This document shows, piece by piece, positions 1 through 5,210 of a DNA stretch of 5,744 nt. The notes under the pieces were generated by a model. That model ran no database searches and had not been told where the DNA came from. It saw only the letters and a list, made by a program, of their open reading frames with translations. The stretch is from the NCBI GenBank assembly GCA_021784375.1, contig JAJXSV010000158.1:1-5744 (forward strand). The letters run 5' to 3'. The DNA is from Actinomycetes bacterium. GTDB taxonomy: Bacteria > Actinomycetota > Actinomycetes > S36-B12 > UBA5976. The stretch's first letter is position 1. Each line of letters starts with the position of its first letter. The position numbers and the translations under genes were made by a program.

Positions 1-34
1 CGCCAAGCACACGACGCACAAGGAAACGCGCTGA
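1..34 (+). CDS. rpmG: 50S ribosomal protein L33, C-terminal tail only
   Basis: Only the last ten codons are present, reading AKHTTHKETR from base 2 to the TGA at 32-34. A basic tail with a K-H-x-x-H-K-E-T-R pattern is typical of bacterial L33, a small zinc-ribbon or zinc-free protein of the large ribosomal subunit. An L33 gene immediately upstream of a MaoC-type dehydratase pair is a familiar actinobacterial arrangement, which supports the call. The gene is followed 13 bases later by a strong hairpin, so its transcription probably ends there. The zinc-binding part, and therefore the paralogue type, lies outside the window. The identification rests on a short tail plus context. Confidence 0.72.
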   Translation, partial: AKHTTHKETR

Positions 35-46
35 CCCCAGCCTCCA

Positions 47-81
47 CGAACGGCCGTCGCCCCCAGGGCGGCGGCCGTTCG
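47..81 (+). terminator. Strong hairpin terminator after rpmG
   Basis: Bases 47-56 (CGAACGGCCG) pair perfectly with 72-81. The helix continues inward through 57-62 with 66-71 (one G-T wobble), giving 16 base pairs closed by a three-base loop at 63-65. It sits 13 bases after the rpmG stop. The sequence after the stem (ATTCGTTAT) is only weakly T-rich, so it is not a textbook intrinsic terminator. Such U-poor hairpins are common after genes in high-G+C actinobacteria. Termination is inferred; the helix is directly visible. Confidence 0.75.
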
Positions 82-120
82 ATTCGTTATGGGACGGATA
101 TCGCAGCGGCGCCCCGGGAC

Positions 121-150
121 TTCAATCGGCGGCCCGCTTCGGACTAGCGT
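121..150 (+). promoter_or_regulatory. Weak candidate promoter for the hadA-hadB-murB unit
   Basis: A TAGCGT at 145-150 fits the TANNNT form of an actinobacterial vegetative -10 element. An 18-base spacer separates it from TTCAAT (121-126), which matches only three of six -35 consensus bases. Initiation near 157 would give a leader of about 28 bases before the ATG at 185. It lies between the rpmG terminator and the next gene, where a promoter is expected, but the match alone is weak. Confidence 0.3.
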
Positions 151-184
151 GGGCGCGCAGTGCGAGAACGTGAGGAGGCGGCGC

Positions 185-628
185 ATGGCACTCGATCCGT
201 CGAACGTCGGACGCCAGTTCGTTGCCGCAGAGCCCTATTCGGTGGGGCGTGAGAAGATCCGCGAGTTCGCGATCGCCACCGGCGAGGCCTCCCCGCTCTG
301 CCACGATGTGGCCGCTGCGCGCGCCGCCGGCCATGCGGACCTGGTGGCACCACCCACCTTCCCCATCGTCGTGACGCTGAACGCCATGGGAACCGCCGTG
401 ACCGATCCCAGCGTCGGCGTCGTCTGGTCGCGTGTCGTGCACGGCGATCAGCGCTTCACGTACCACCGCCCCATCGTGGCGGGCGATGAGCTCACGGTGA
501 GCATCGTCATCGAGTCCATCAAGACGTTGGCCGGCAACGACATGATCACGCTGCGCGGTGACATCGTCGATGCGGCCGGTGTCGCGGTCGGAAGCACGTG
601 GACCTCATTGGTGCAACGGGGTGAGTGA
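185..628 (+). CDS. hadA: MaoC-type (3R)-hydroxyacyl dehydratase, HadA-like subunit
   Basis: The 147-residue protein is a single hot-dog-fold domain of the MaoC N-terminal dehydratase family. This is the non-catalytic, substrate-binding half of heterodimeric (3R)-hydroxyacyl-ACP dehydratases such as mycobacterial HadA. Visible family features are FAIATGEASPL (about residues 28-38), the APPTFPIVV segment (55-63) and VVHGDQRFTYHRPIVAGDEL (84-103). The catalytic D-x-N-x-x-H pattern is absent, as expected for this subunit. The ATG at 185 is chosen over the in-frame ATG at 89. It has an AGGAGG at 173-178 with six-base spacing, and family similarity begins right after it. The next gene, encoding the catalytic partner, starts one base after this stop, so the two products probably form one enzyme. 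The exact substrate (fatty acid, mycolate-like or other acyl chain) cannot be told from sequence. The symbol is given by homology. Confidence 0.85.
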   Translation: MALDPSNVGRQFVAAEPYSVGREKIREFAIATGEASPLCHDVAAARAAGHADLVAPPTFPIVVTLNAMGTAVTDPSVGVVWSRVVHGDQRFTYHRPIVAGDELTVSIVIESIKTLAGNDMITLRGDIVDAAGVAVGSTWTSLVQRGE

Positions 629-629
629 C

Positions 630-1034
630 ATGTCGTATGTCGTTGGCACGGAGCTGCCGGTCATCAACGTCCATCTCACCCGCGCGGACCTGGTCCGCTA
701 CGCGGGCGCTTCCGGCGATCTCAACATCATCCACTGGAATGAGCGAGCCGCGCTCGCCGTGGGTCTGCCCGGCGTCATCGCGCACGGCATGCTCACCATG
801 GGCCATGCCATTCGCGTCGTCACGGAGTGGCTGGGCGACCCCTCCAAGGTCATCGATTACCAGGTTCGGTTCACCCGTCCCGTGGTGGTCCCGGACGACG
901 ACGAGGGTGCGGAGGTCACGTTCTCGGGCAAGGTGGGGGCGGTGAACGATGACGGCTCCGCGGTCATCGCATTATCGGCGGTGTTCGACGGATCCACCGT
1001 CCTGGCCCGTGCCACCGCGACTGTGAAGCCCTGA
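630..1034 (+). CDS. hadB: MaoC-type (3R)-hydroxyacyl dehydratase, HadB-like catalytic subunit
   Basis: The 134-residue product is a MaoC/R-hydratase hot-dog domain. The catalytic motif is plain: YAGASGDLNIIHW at residues 24-36, with Asp30 and His35 as the expected hydratase dyad, followed by IAHGMLTMG (about 50-58). VRFTRPVVVPDD lies in the second half. With the upstream subunit it should dehydrate (3R)-hydroxyacyl-ACP or -CoA to the trans-2-enoyl form in the elongation cycle. The ATG at 630 lies one base past the hadA stop, with GGGGTG about six bases ahead. An in-frame GTG at 621 overlaps the hadA end and would add three residues (VSD), so it remains possible. The tight spacing implies translational coupling and matched dosage. 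No third subunit of the HadC kind is present; murB follows directly. Confidence 0.87.
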   Translation: MSYVVGTELPVINVHLTRADLVRYAGASGDLNIIHWNERAALAVGLPGVIAHGMLTMGHAIRVVTEWLGDPSKVIDYQVRFTRPVVVPDDDEGAEVTFSGKVGAVNDDGSAVIALSAVFDGSTVLARATATVKP

Positions 1035-1036
1035 GC

Positions 1037-2059
1037 ATGCAGGTCCTCGACAACGAGTCGCTGGCCGCGCATACGACGCTGCGCGTCGGCGGGCCGGCGC
1101 GGCGTTTCGTGCGTGCGCAGTCGGAGGCGGAGATCGTGGAGGTCGTCCGCGACTGTGACGCTCGGGATGAGCAGTTGTTCGTGCTCGGCGGCGGCAGCAA
1201 TGTGGTGATGAGCGACTCCGGCTTCGACGGCACCGTGCTGCACATCGCGAACCAGGGCCTGCACTACGAGGCCCAGGCCTGCGCCGGGGCGACGGTGACG
1301 GTGGCCGCAGGGGAGTCGTTCGACGACTTCGTCGCCCGTGCCGTGACGCAGGAGTGGTCCGGCGTGGAGGCCCTGAGCGGCATCCCGGGATCGATCGGTG
1401 CGACCCCGATCCAGAACGTCGGCGCGTACGGCCAATCCGTCTCGGACACCATTGCCCGTGTGCGGGCCTATGACCGCATCACGCAGCAGGTGCGAACCTT
1501 CTACGCCGCCGACTGCGGATTCGGCTACCGCACCTCCGTGTTCAAGCGGCATTCACCTCGGCTGGTCGTGCTGGATGTGCAGTTCCAATTGCGCATCGGC
1601 CCGCAGAGCATGCCGATCACCTATCCGGAACTCGCGCGCGAACTCGGCATAGCGGTCGGCCAACGCTCCACGTCAGCGTGCGTGCGCGAGACGGTGCTGC
1701 GCCTGCGCGGCGCCAAGGGCATGCTGCTGAACCCGGCGGACCATGACACGTGGAGCGTGGGCTCGTTCTTCCTCAACCCGGTTGTCGAGGCCCGCATGGC
1801 GCCCGCCAGCGCCCCGCAGTGGGCCCAGGGCGACGGCACGGTGAAGGTCTCAGCGGCCTGGCTCATCGAGCACGCGGGCATCGGGCGCGGCTTCGAGATG
1901 GGCGGGGCCGGGACCTCGTCCAAGCACGCCCTCGCCATCGTGAACCGCGGTGCCGCCTCCGCCGCCGCCGTCAAGGATCTGGCGAACCTCATCCGCGCCC
2001 GAGTGCGGGTTGCCTTCAGCATCGACCTGGAACCCGAGCCGACCTTCGTCAACCGCTAG
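1037..2059 (+). CDS. murB: UDP-N-acetylenolpyruvoylglucosamine reductase
   Basis: MurB is a cytoplasmic flavoprotein. It reduces UDP-GlcNAc-enolpyruvate to UDP-N-acetylmuramate with NADPH, the second committed step of peptidoglycan precursor synthesis. The 340-residue length is normal. The FAD-binding part shows TTLRVGGPA (13-21), LGGGSNVV (50-57) and IPGSIGATPIQNVGAYG (116-132). The active-site residues known from the E. coli enzyme are recognisable as Arg165 in GYRTS, Ser243 in VGSFFLNP and Glu334 in LEPEP. The loop carrying GYRTSVFK and the long region between it and SFF match the type I (E. coli-like) form rather than the shorter type IIa. The ATG lies two bases after the hadB stop with no clear ribosome site of its own, so translation is probably coupled. 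It converges on the aminotransferase gene. Confidence 0.95.
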   Translation: MQVLDNESLAAHTTLRVGGPARRFVRAQSEAEIVEVVRDCDARDEQLFVLGGGSNVVMSDSGFDGTVLHIANQGLHYEAQACAGATVTVAAGESFDDFVARAVTQEWSGVEALSGIPGSIGATPIQNVGAYGQSVSDTIARVRAYDRITQQVRTFYAADCGFGYRTSVFKRHSPRLVVLDVQFQLRIGPQSMPITYPELARELGIAVGQRSTSACVRETVLRLRGAKGMLLNPADHDTWSVGSFFLNPVVEARMAPASAPQWAQGDGTVKVSAAWLIEHAGIGRGFEMGGAGTSSKHALAIVNRGAASAAAVKDLANLIRARVRVAFSIDLEPEPTFVNR

Positions 2060-2073
2060 CCGGCACCGCCGCC

Positions 2074-2091
2074 GACGGTTCGACGACCGTT
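2074..2091. terminator. Short hairpin in the murB/aspC convergent gap
   Basis: ACGGT (2075-2079) and ACCGT (2086-2090) form a five-pair stem with a six-base loop, plus one possible G-T pair at 2074/2091. Being nearly symmetrical, it could serve both converging transcripts, and it overlaps the aspC stop codon. It is short and lacks a T-run on either strand, so a terminator role is a weak positional inference. Confidence 0.25.
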
Positions 2092-3295
2092 AGTTCGCCT
2101 CGGCGAGCAACCGCTGCAGGCGGCCGACGCCCTCGACCAGGTCGGCGTCGCCGAGCGCATAGGACAGGCGGAGGTAGCCGGACGGTCCGAAGGCCTCTCC
2201 GGGGACCACCGCGACCTCTGCCTCCTCGAGGATGAGCGTCGCCAGTTGGGCGGAGGACTCGATGACCTGCCCGCGCAGGGTCCTGCCGAACAGGCCCTTC
2301 ACGGAGGCGTAGCAGTAGAAGGCGCCCTTGGGTGTCGGGCACACGACGCCCGGGATGTCATTGAGCATCTGCACCATGATCCTGCGCCGCCGGTCGAAGG
2401 CCTCGCGCATGCGGTGCACGTCGTCGAGATTGCCCGACAGCGCCGCCACTGCGGCCCGCTGCGCGATGTTGTTCACGTTCGAGGTGGCGTGGGACTGGAG
2501 GTTGGTGGCGGCCTTGATGACGTCCTTGGGGCCGATCATCCAGCCCACGCGCCAGCCCGTCATGGCGTAGGTCTTGGCAACGCCGTTCAGCACGATGCAG
2601 CGGTCCGCGATGGATGGGACCAGCACGGGGAGCGAGGTTGCCTCGGCCCCGTCGTACAGCAGGTGCTCGTAGATCTCGTCGGTGATGACCCACATGCCAT
2701 GCGCGTCGGCCCACTCGCCGATCGCCTTCACCTGGTCGGGCGTGTAGACGGCGCCCGTGGGGTTGGACGGTGAGCAGAACAGCAGGACCTTGGACTTCGC
2801 CGTTCGCGCCGCCTCCAGCTGCTCGACGGTCACGAGGTAGCCCTGCGTCTCGTCCGCCAGCACCTCCACGGGCACGCCGCCGGCCAGGCGGATGCACTCG
2901 GGGTAGGTGGTCCAGTAGGGCGCCGGCAGCAGCACCTCGTCGCCTTCGTCGACGATGGCGGCGAAGGCCTGGTACACGGCCTGCTTCCCACCGTTGGTGA
3001 CGAGCACCTGGGCTTCCTCGACGACGTATCCGGAGTCGCGCCGGGTCTTGGCCACGATGGCCTGCTTGAGCTCCGGCAAGCCCCCAGCCGGCGTGTAGCG
3101 GTGGTTCACGGGGTCCTTGGCGGCCCGCTGGGCGACCTCCACGATCCAATCGGGTGTCGGGAAGTCCGGCTCGCCCGCTCCGAAGCCGATCACCGGCCGG
3201 CCGGCCGCCTTGAGCGCCTTGGCCTTGGCGTCGACGGCGAGCGTGGCGGACTCGGCAATGGCACCGATGCGGGAGGAGATGCGCGGAAAGGTCAT
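2090..3295 (-). CDS. aspC: Pyridoxal-phosphate aminotransferase, aspartate aminotransferase type
   Basis: The 401-residue protein is a fold-type I, class I/II aminotransferase of the bacterial subgroup Ib, resembling Thermus and Streptomyces AspC. It would be a cytoplasmic dimer exchanging amino groups between aspartate and 2-oxoglutarate. The N-terminal arm carries [12 protein letters not shown] (37-48). NGGKQAVYQ (101-109) is the cofactor phosphate region, SPSNPTG (175-181) holds Asn178, and [12 protein letters not shown] (205-216) holds Asp206 and Tyr209. [15 protein letters not shown] (237-251) holds the Schiff-base Lys241, and YLRLSYA (374-380) holds Arg376, expected to bind the alpha-carboxylate. 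The ATG at 3295-3293 is chosen because family similarity ([12 protein letters not shown]) starts at residue 5 and GGGGAG lies nine bases upstream. Reading could extend 57 codons further, but that part is unlike the family. Related enzymes can also use prephenate. The gene is divergent from tRNA-Trp and convergent with murB, so it is its own transcription unit. Confidence 0.9.
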   Translation of the reverse strand: MTFPRISSRIGAIAESATLAVDAKAKALKAAGRPVIGFGAGEPDFPTPDWIVEVAQRAAKDPVNHRYTPAGGLPELKQAIVAKTRRDSGYVVEEAQVLVTNGGKQAVYQAFAAIVDEGDEVLLPAPYWTTYPECIRLAGGVPVEVLADETQGYLVTVEQLEAARTAKSKVLLFCSPSNPTGAVYTPDQVKAIGEWADAHGMWVITDEIYEHLLYDGAEATSLPVLVPSIADRCIVLNGVAKTYAMTGWRVGWMIGPKDVIKAATNLQSHATSNVNNIAQRAAVAALSGNLDDVHRMREAFDRRRRIMVQMLNDIPGVVCPTPKGAFYCYASVKGLFGRTLRGQVIESSAQLATLILEEAEVAVVPGEAFGPSGYLRLSYALGDADLVEGVGRLQRLLAEAN

Positions 3296-3327
3296 GTGCG
3301 GATTCTCCCCCGAACCCCACGCCGGGC

Positions 3328-3367
3328 GCGACCCGGGGTCGGCCCTGGTCCTCCCGGACCGGGTCGC
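3328..3367. repeat. Nine-base inverted repeat upstream of aspC
   Basis: GCGACCCGG (3328-3336) is the perfect reverse complement of 3359-3367, enclosing 22 bases. An overlapping near-palindrome GACCCGGGGTC lies at 3330-3340. It falls in the aspC leader side of the 184-base divergent region (3296-3479), 33 bases ahead of the aspC start and just ahead of the tRNA/secE promoter candidate. It could be a leader hairpin or a binding site. In such GC-rich sequence chance is also possible. No convincing leftward promoter for aspC was found. Confidence 0.4.
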
Positions 3368-3371
3368 TGGT

Positions 3372-3401
3372 TTGGGCCCGGCCCATACATGCACGTAGAC
3401 T
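3372..3401 (+). promoter_or_regulatory. Candidate vegetative promoter for tRNA-Trp and secE-nusG
   Basis: TTGGGC (3372-3377) and TAGACT (3396-3401) are separated by 18 bases. The -10 fits the TANNNT actinobacterial form and the -35 keeps the TTG core. Initiation near 3408 would leave a leader of about 70 bases before tRNA-Trp at 3480. The spacer holds a short inverted repeat, TGGGC-CCG-GCCCA (3373-3385), that overlaps the -35. It is the best rightward candidate in the divergent region, but the start site is inferred. Confidence 0.5.
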
Positions 3402-3479
3402 CCGCCGGTCGGCAGCTGCCCGCTGCTGTGCGCGAGCATGCCCAACCGCCTGCCTGTGCGCATCATGGGAGGCCGCCAC

Positions 3480-3552
3480 AGGGCAGTAGCTCAATTGGCA
3501 GAGTTCCGGTCTCCAAAACCGGCGGTTGGGGGTTCAAATCCCTCCTGCCCTG
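3480..3552 (+). tRNA. tRNA-Trp (anticodon CCA)
   Basis: A complete 73-base cloverleaf can be folded. The acceptor stem pairs 3480-3486 with 3545-3551, all seven Watson-Crick. The D stem pairs 3489-3492 with 3501-3504 (one G-T). The anticodon stem pairs CCGGT (3506-3510) with ACCGG (3518-3522). The loop CTCCAAA puts anticodon CCA at 3513-3515. The T stem pairs 3528-3532 with 3540-3544 (one G-T) around loop TTCAAAT. The unpaired base 3552 is G, the tryptophan discriminator. The 3' CCA tail is not encoded, as is common in actinobacteria, so it must be added by nucleotidyltransferase. Position upstream of secE is conserved in this phylum and suggests a shared transcript with secE and nusG. Confidence 0.97.
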
Positions 3553-3558
3553 CGATGC

Positions 3559-3581
3559 CCGACGGGCGCCAACCCCGTCGG
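3559..3581 (+). other. Hairpin between tRNA-Trp and secE
   Basis: CCGACGGG (3559-3566) pairs perfectly with CCCGTCGG (3574-3581) around a seven-base loop. It starts six bases past the tRNA discriminator and ends seven bases before the secE ribosome site (GAAAGGA, 3589-3595). No T-run follows, so full termination is unlikely. A role in trimming the tRNA 3' end, protecting the secE mRNA 5' end after cleavage, or partial termination is plausible but inferred. Confidence 0.6.
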
Positions 3582-3602
3582 CTGTAACGAAAGGAACGAC
3601 CC

Positions 3603-3818
3603 ATGGCAGGTCAGACGGATGAAGACAAGGGCCTCGTCGCCCGGGTGCGTCTGTTCGTGCGTCAGGTCGTCGTCGAGCTGCGCCGCGTGGTGTGGCCGAC
3701 GCGCAAGCAGGTGACCACGTACACGGGCGTTGTGCTCGTGTTCGTCACGGCGTTGTCCATCATCGTGTCCATCATGGACTTCGTGTTCGGCAAGGGCATC
3801 CTCGCCATCTTCGGCTGA
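3603..3818 (+). CDS. secE: Preprotein translocase subunit SecE
   Basis: SecE is the essential small subunit of the SecYEG channel in the cytoplasmic membrane, where it clamps around SecY. The 71-residue product is the short one-helix form usual outside the enterobacteria. It has a hydrophilic N-terminus (1-10), then an amphipathic segment with the family signature [12 protein letters not shown] (25-36). A single hydrophobic membrane helix follows at about residues 40-62, with a short GKGILAIFG end. The ATG has GAAAGGA seven bases upstream. It lies 50 bases after tRNA-Trp and 26 bases ahead of nusG, in the classical secE-nusG pair. Confidence 0.95.
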   Translation: MAGQTDEDKGLVARVRLFVRQVVVELRRVVWPTRKQVTTYTGVVLVFVTALSIIVSIMDFVFGKGILAIFG

Positions 3819-3844
3819 GCCCAGAACTTCCCCAGGAGCATTGC

Positions 3845-4609
3845 GTGACTGAAACCAACGACATCGTGGAACGCGGTGTCGACGAGGTTGACGAGTACGT
3901 CGTCGTCGACGACGTCGCTGTAGAGCAGCCTGCCGAGCACCACGACCTCATGGACGTCGAGGAGAGCGCGGACGTGGCCGAGGCGGTCGCCGCCGAGGAG
4001 GACCTGGACCCGGCTGCCCAGTTCGCCGCTGCGCTCCGCGCGAAACCCGGTGAGTGGTACGTCATCCACTCGTACGCCGGCTATGAGAAGCGCGTGAAGA
4101 CGAACCTCGAGAGCCGCATCCAGTCGCTCAACATGGAGGACTACATCTACGAGGTGGAAGTCCCCATGGAAGACATCATCGAGATCAAGAACGGCGTGCG
4201 CAAGCAGGTGCAGCGCAACAAGTTCCCGGGCTACGTCCTCGTGCGCATGGACCTCACCGACGATTCCTGGGGCGCGGTGCGCCACACCCCCGGAGTCACG
4301 GGGTTCGTGGGCCATGGGCACACTCCGAGCCCGCTCACGATCGATGAGGTCATCGGCATCCTCGCCCCCAAGGTCGAGAAGAAGGTCGCCGCGGGCGGTG
4401 TCGTCATCACGCCCGGCGCCAAGCCGGTCGTCACGAGCGTCGACTTCAACGTCGGCGACTCCGTCACGGTCACGGAGGGCCCGTTCGCCACGCTGCAGGC
4501 CACCGTCTCCGAGATCAATCTCGAAGCCCAGAAGATCATCGGCCTGGTCGAGATCTTCGGTCGCGAGACTCCGGTCGAGCTCTCGTTCTCGCAGGTCTCC
4601 CGCTCCTAG
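3845..4609 (+). CDS. nusG: Transcription termination/antitermination factor NusG
   Basis: NusG binds RNA polymerase, affects pausing and links transcription to Rho or the ribosome. The 254-residue product has three parts. Residues 1 to about 65 are a strongly acidic, low-complexity extension that is common in actinobacteria and absent from E. coli NusG. The NGN domain starts at [15 protein letters not shown] (70-84) and includes FPGYVLVRM (127-135) and TPGVTGFVG (148-156). The KOW domain spans about 203-232, with [13 protein letters not shown] (203-215). The start is the GTG at 3845, with AGGAG at 3834-3838, six bases ahead. Reading is open further upstream, but it would run over secE in another frame. 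The gap to secE is 26 bases and to rplK 53, so one transcript is expected. Confidence 0.95.
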   Translation: MTETNDIVERGVDEVDEYVVVDDVAVEQPAEHHDLMDVEESADVAEAVAAEEDLDPAAQFAAALRAKPGEWYVIHSYAGYEKRVKTNLESRIQSLNMEDYIYEVEVPMEDIIEIKNGVRKQVQRNKFPGYVLVRMDLTDDSWGAVRHTPGVTGFVGHGHTPSPLTIDEVIGILAPKVEKKVAAGGVVITPGAKPVVTSVDFNVGDSVTVTEGPFATLQATVSEINLEAQKIIGLVEIFGRETPVELSFSQVSRS

Positions 4610-4618
4610 CCCAAGGTT

Positions 4619-4640
4619 CCCGGTCGGTCGATCGACCGGG
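4619..4640 (+). other. Hairpin in the nusG-rplK spacer
   Basis: CCCGGTCG (4619-4626) pairs with CGACCGGG (4633-4640) around a six-base loop. An alternative perfect 14-base palindrome (4625-4638) overlaps it. It begins ten bases after the nusG stop and ends just ahead of the purine-rich ribosome site of rplK (4643-4654). The bases that follow are A/G-rich, not T-rich, so it is not a standard terminator. It may set the relative output of nusG and the ribosomal protein genes by processing or stability. The structure is seen; the role is inferred. Confidence 0.55.
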
Positions 4641-4662
4641 TGAAGAAAGAAGGACCCGTCCT

Positions 4663-5097
4663 ATGGCCCCCAAGAAGAAGAAGGTCACAGGCCTCATCAA
4701 GCTCCAGATCAACGCTGGTGCTGCGAACCCGGCGCCGCCCATCGGCCCGGCGCTCGGCCAGCACGGTGTGAACATCATGGAGTTCTGCAAGGCCTACAAC
4801 GCTGCCACCGAGTCGCAGCGCGGCCAGGTCATCCCGGTTGAGATCACGGTCTACGAAGACCGTTCGTTCGATTTCATCCTGAAGACCCCGCCCGCATCGC
4901 GCCTCATCCTCAAGGCAGCCGGTCTTGACAAGGGCTCGGCCGTCCCGCACACGACCAAGGTGGGTTCGCTCACCAAGGACCAGGTGCGCCAGATCGCCGA
5001 GACCAAGATGCCCGACCTCAATGCGAATGACATCGATGCCGCGATGAAGATCGTCGAAGGCACCGCCCGTCAGATGGGCATCACCGTCTCCGAGTGA
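4663..5097 (+). CDS. rplK: 50S ribosomal protein L11
   Basis: L11 binds 23S rRNA at the GTPase-associated centre with L10/L12, and it is the site of action of thiostrepton and of stringent-response sensing by RelA. The 144-residue length is standard. The N-terminal domain has [20 protein letters not shown] (13-32), the proline-rich segment involved in thiopeptide binding, followed by [15 protein letters not shown] (35-49). The C-terminal rRNA-binding domain has KTPPAS (74-79) and ends with the L11 signature [12 protein letters not shown] (129-140). The ATG has an AAGAAGGA-like ribosome site eight bases ahead. A lysine run (MAPKKKK) follows the start codon, as in related actinobacteria. It is followed by rplA after an unusually structured 113-base spacer. 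Confidence 0.97.
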   Translation: MAPKKKKVTGLIKLQINAGAANPAPPIGPALGQHGVNIMEFCKAYNAATESQRGQVIPVEITVYEDRSFDFILKTPPASRLILKAAGLDKGSAVPHTTKVGSLTKDQVRQIAETKMPDLNANDIDAAMKIVEGTARQMGITVSE

Positions 5098-5210
5098 TGT
5101 CCGGTCGTCGGCCCCGCCGACGGCACCCCGCCGGTCGCACCGCGATCGGCGCAGTGGGAGGGCTGCTGCAGCCCGCACCACGCACTGCGAACTAGTGAAA
5201 TGAGAAGCAG
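5098..5210 (+). promoter_or_regulatory. Structured rplK-rplA spacer, possible leader element
   Basis: The 113-base spacer can fold almost throughout. Bases 5104-5112 pair with 5116-5124 (nine pairs including one wobble, CCC loop). Bases 5129-5137 pair with 5143-5151 (nine pairs, one G-T, five-base loop). Bases 5150-5156 pair with 5183-5189 (seven pairs), enclosing a further six-pair hairpin at 5160-5174. The second and third helices compete at 5150-5151, so switching is conceivable. L1 is known to repress its own operon in other bacteria by binding an rRNA-like mRNA site, so a leader for rplA is a reasonable hypothesis. A partial terminator or processing site fits equally well. No clear promoter was seen. 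Confidence 0.4.

Noticed and set aside
89..184. Upstream in-frame ATG at 89 extending the hadA-like protein by 32 residues
   Set aside because: The extra stretch (arginine- and glycine-rich) is unlike the family, the ATG at 89 abuts the rpmG terminator without a ribosome site, and the ATG at 185 has a strong AGGAGG.
857..1552. 231-codon open frame on the minus strand across hadB and murB
   Set aside because: It is a GC-rich antisense shadow of two well-recognised genes, with no recognisable domain and no ribosome site; open antisense frames are expected at this base composition.
1750..2235. 161-codon plus-strand frame across the murB end and the aspC end
   Set aside because: It runs through two real genes in a different frame and has Arg/Pro/Gly-rich composition, so it is a shadow rather than a gene bridging the convergent gap.
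3296..3466. 57-codon upstream extension of the aspC reading frame
   Set aside because: The family N-terminus begins at the ATG at 3295, which has a ribosome site. The extension has no family similarity and would cross the tRNA/secE promoter candidate.
2358..3494. 378-codon open frame on the minus strand in a second frame over aspC
   Set aside because: It runs in another frame of the same strand as the clear aminotransferase, and its product is Arg/Gly/Ala-rich low-complexity typical of a frame shadow.
3662..4321. 219-codon minus-strand frame opposite secE and nusG
   Set aside because: It is an antisense of the acidic nusG start giving a His/Val/Leu-rich product; no family features are visible.
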